Positions 61,541 to 64,000 of a stretch of DNA of 64,000 nucleotides are shown one piece after another. Source of the DNA: Liolophura sinensis (Eukaryota; Mollusca; Polyplacophora; Chitonida; Chitonidae). The stretch lies in assembly GCF_032854445.1 (NCBI RefSeq), contig NC_088306.1, forward strand, positions 22,789,764-22,853,763. Reading direction: 5' to 3'. The position numbers were made by a program, and so were the translations under genes. The notes beneath the pieces were generated by a model. That model ran no database searches. It saw only the letters and a list, made by a program, of their open reading frames with translations, and was not told the origin of the DNA. Every line of letters starts with the position of its first letter. Position 1 is the stretch's first letter.

Positions 61541-61850
61541 GTGAGTGAGTTCTTGGGGTTTAACGTCGTACTTAACAATTTTTCAGTCATAAGACGACAA
61601 AGGAATCCTTGCAGTGCATGTAATGTGCCTCCTTGTTGCAAGACGGATTTCCACCTCTCTTTTCTCCCACCTGAGCCATTATATTAAAATGGGTCAACCA
61701 ATCGTTGCACTAGCCTCTTCATACTGAATGCCAAGTGAGGAAGTTACAACTTCCTATTTTAAAGTCTTAGGTGTGACTCGACCCAGGATTGACCCTGTAT
61801 CAACTGCTCCCGAAAAAGACGCTCTACCAAATGTGCTATCGGAGCTGGTG
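61541..61850 (-). mobile_element. SINE-B copy 3
   Basis: Begins gtgagtgagttcttggggtt and continues taacgtcgtacttaacaatt, then a shared body with an internal deletion relative to copy 2. Ends in a tRNA-like head with A-box-like TAGCACATTTGG on minus (61827-61838) and B-box-like GGGTCAATCC near 61787-61796. Confidence 0.85.
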
Positions 61851-62940
61851 GTTATTAAGAAGAGAAGAGAGTAATGAGACTGATTAATATATAACGGACA
61901 TTTCAAGCATATTTGCAGCACAGTAAATTGGCAATTATATGCATGCCCTTTAAGCTGATGACAACATGTAAACGTATAAAGATACAATGAAGAAATAAAA
62001 CACACTTTCAAGCTCCAGACATTCTCAAATTACTTAACATGGATCGTATCATTTTGAACAATAAAAAAAAAAATTGATAAAAGATGAATTTTCTTCATAT
62101 TTGCCATTATAAAGCCTGGTATCTCAAAGAATGTACATGCAGCCACACAAGAGTTCGCCACCCTCCTTCTTCTGAATCATCTTCTATATCATATTTCACA
62201 TTAAATACCATTCAAGACGTATCTCTTAACAGGGAAGAAGAAGGAGGGTGAGGGGGATCTCTCTCTATCAGTCTCCACCATGGTACTGACAGTTCAAAAG
62301 TTGAACAGCTTGCATTAAATACTCTACTAAGACATATGTATCAGTTATCCCAGTCTACCCTTTAAAGCATTCCATGTACATTGTGTGTCTTATCCACACA
62401 CCTAATTCTGTAAATTCTAGCTCAACATCAACAGTAAAATCATTATTATTCCCCAAAAATGAAAAAAAAAACTTTTGTTTCAATGACCTTTATAGGCCTT
62501 TCAATAAATCACAGCCAAACTGTTTACGTTTTTGTGATGTTTGGAAATGTTATGGTTTGATTTGATAGCGCAGTGAACAGTAAACAAAGTGATATGTTAT
62601 TGCATACGACTTACTGAGAAGATCTATATCTTTTGTGTTAATCAACAAACTTGCACACTTGCATGTGCATGTACTATACGGTTATCACCCAGCAACTTTT
62701 CATTCCTCAGCACCACCATGAAAGCGTACAGCACTCTCAAGAAAAGCCTGAAAGATATGATATAAATATACATGTTCCTGTAGGTACAGTGGGCATAATT
62801 ATAAGGTGTTCTTCCTAATCCAATTTGGACAGAAGGGCACAATCAATGTGACATCTTTGAGAGAGTATACACTACATATGTTATATAATCAATGTGTTCC
62901 TTAAAACAGTTTGGTCAGACATTAATGTGGTTCTCCACAA
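61851..62940. other. Intronic sequence, no gene seen
   Basis: AT-rich with A runs. A short stretch near 62820-62850 (ccaatttggacagaagggca, caatcaatg) is a diverged relative of the 42-bp array to the right. Confidence 0.45.
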
Positions 62941-62944
62941 AACC

Positions 62945-63270
62945 ATTATGGCTAAATGGGCACAAGAAGTCAATTTCTTAAAATGGTATGGCCAAATGGG
63001 TACAATCAATGAGACTCATTTAATATGCCGTGGCCAAGCGGGTACAACCAATGAGATTTATTTAATATGCCGTGGCCAAGCGGGTACAACCAACGAGATT
63101 TATTTAATATGCCGTGGCCAAGCGGGTACAACCAATGAGTTTTATTTAATATGCCGTGGCCAAGCGGGTACAACCACTGAGATTCACTTAATATGCCGTG
63201 GCCAAGCGGGTACAACCAATGAGATTTATTTAATATGGTATGGCCAAACGGGTACAACCTATGAGGTTTA
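62945..63270. repeat. Minisatellite, 42-bp unit, about 7 copies, open in frame on both strands
   Basis: Units of 42 bp (aatatgccgtggccaagcgg, gtacaaccaatgagatttat) are spaced exactly (63022, 63064 and onward), with decayed units at both edges. A plus-strand ORF (62894-63322, 142 codons) encodes ICRGQAGTTNEIYL repeats. A minus-strand ORF (63006-63308, 100 codons) encodes GHGILNKSHWLYPL-type repeats. With no signal peptide or known domain, a non-coding minisatellite is the simpler reading. Confidence 0.9.
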
Positions 63271-63322
63271 TCTACAAGTCGCAAAGTATTGCCACATGCT
63301 ACAATCAATGTGCTTTTCCTAA

Positions 63323-64000
63323 TACATCAGCTCGGTGGAAAAAGGGAAAATCTCCATAAAAATGAGAAGACTTGTACAAAAACAGAACGTTTTAAAGGCC
63401 TGGAATTCATTTACTACTTACTTTTACATCAAAACATACATGTCATCCCATTGACATTACTGGTGTGTGAAATCATCATATCACCTTTTACATTTCAATT
63501 CAGATCAGTGTTTAAAAGCAAAAAGATATCATTTACTAAAATACACTCTAACAATCAATCATACATGTGCTTCTAACACAAAGTTGACCCAGAGACAAGA
63601 ATCAATCCTAGAAAGACTCCCTGTCTGTTTATCTTTTATTACCTTTCTCAAAAAAAGAAATAGATGAAATGTTTATCATCAGGATAAATGTAGAAAACGT
63701 TGAAGAAAGCAGTATTTGAAGCTCGAGTACAGTGCTGTTTCGCTATATCATTAGTTGCCATATGGCACCAGGTATCACATGTGTACAAGGGCATCATGTA
63801 ACAATTGTGGTTCTTTTGAAAGGTAACTGGATGTCGGGATTACCTTACAGACACACAGATGAACCAAACCTAACACAATGTCACATTTTCCAGACGCTTT
63901 ACGGAATGAATAACCAACAAATTAAGACTGTGATGTTGACAGTTCATCCAATAGTAGCAGTTGTAGTTCACGTGCATATATCTTTCAACTAACAGATCCA
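63323..64000. other. Sequence at the right edge, no gene seen
   Basis: Three overlapping short plus ORFs (63289-63576, 63467-63667, 63732-63992) show no recognisable domain. No repeat family identified. Confidence 0.4.

Larger units (their letters stand above)
476..64000 (-). other. Presumptive very long FNDC3 intron (or intron plus undetected 5' exons/promoter)
   Basis: Everything upstream of the acceptor at 476 lacks recognisable coding sequence on either strand. It holds the SINE, MITE and tandem-repeat families listed separately, plus several GC-richer islands. I looked for the expected preceding FNDC3 exon (an N-P-G-E...E-D-G-like peptide ending with a phase 1 donor) on the minus strand and did not find it. 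A short exon could still have been missed by eye. Confidence 0.55.

Noticed and set aside
62945-63270. CRISPR-like array
   Set aside because: Units are directly contiguous with no unique spacers; the same holds for the other arrays, and the context is eukaryotic.

Overview
The window looks like eukaryotic, AT-rich, gene-poor DNA, most likely from a mollusc or a close lophotrochozoan relative. Three things point that way: one coding exon with canonical GT/AG splice sites, many dispersed SINEs and MITEs of kinds I associate with molluscan genomes, and frequent 'acatgtac' words. The taxon is an inference from repeat types; I could not run a search. Nothing bacterial, viral or CRISPR-like is present.

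The only protein-coding sequence I can support is at 312-475 on the minus strand. It is a 164-nt internal exon encoding the conserved proline-rich N-terminal motif of FNDC3 (fibronectin type III domain-containing protein 3A/3B family). The gene is read right to left, so its later exons, with the FN3 domains and membrane anchor, lie off the left edge. Everything from 476 to 64000 is upstream: one intron of at least 63.5 kb, or intron plus undetected short 5' exons or promoter.

The presumptive intron is packed with repeats. (1) SINE-A, tRNA-derived with an (AATA)n tail: 11 copies or fragments, three nearly complete. (2) SINE-B, tRNA-derived with a (CTCA)n end: three copies, all in the same orientation as the gene. 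(3) A MITE with ends like CCCTAATTCYTCAACCTTTT, mostly flanked by TA, which suggests Tc1/mariner mobilisation; it occurs with two different interiors (MITE-a, MITE-b) in about 14 places. (4) MITE-D, a palindromic element with 'gggcccggtttcacaaag'-type ends; one copy has a SINE-A fragment nested inside. (5) Many tandem arrays with units of 30 to 150 bp, notably at 4475-5105, 13190-13790, 23155-23612, 30722-31900, 60202-61062 and 62945-63270. Almost all longer ORFs in the window are explained by these repeats.

A few GC-richer, low-repeat islands stand out from the AT-rich background: 19630-20130, 27640-28010, 32590-33850, 44330-44720 and 55780-56250. They are the best places to look for enhancers, alternative first exons or non-coding transcripts. 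The island at 44330-44720 also has a TATA-like box and an 11-bp inverted repeat with GATA motifs. I found no convincing undescribed multi-gene system here.
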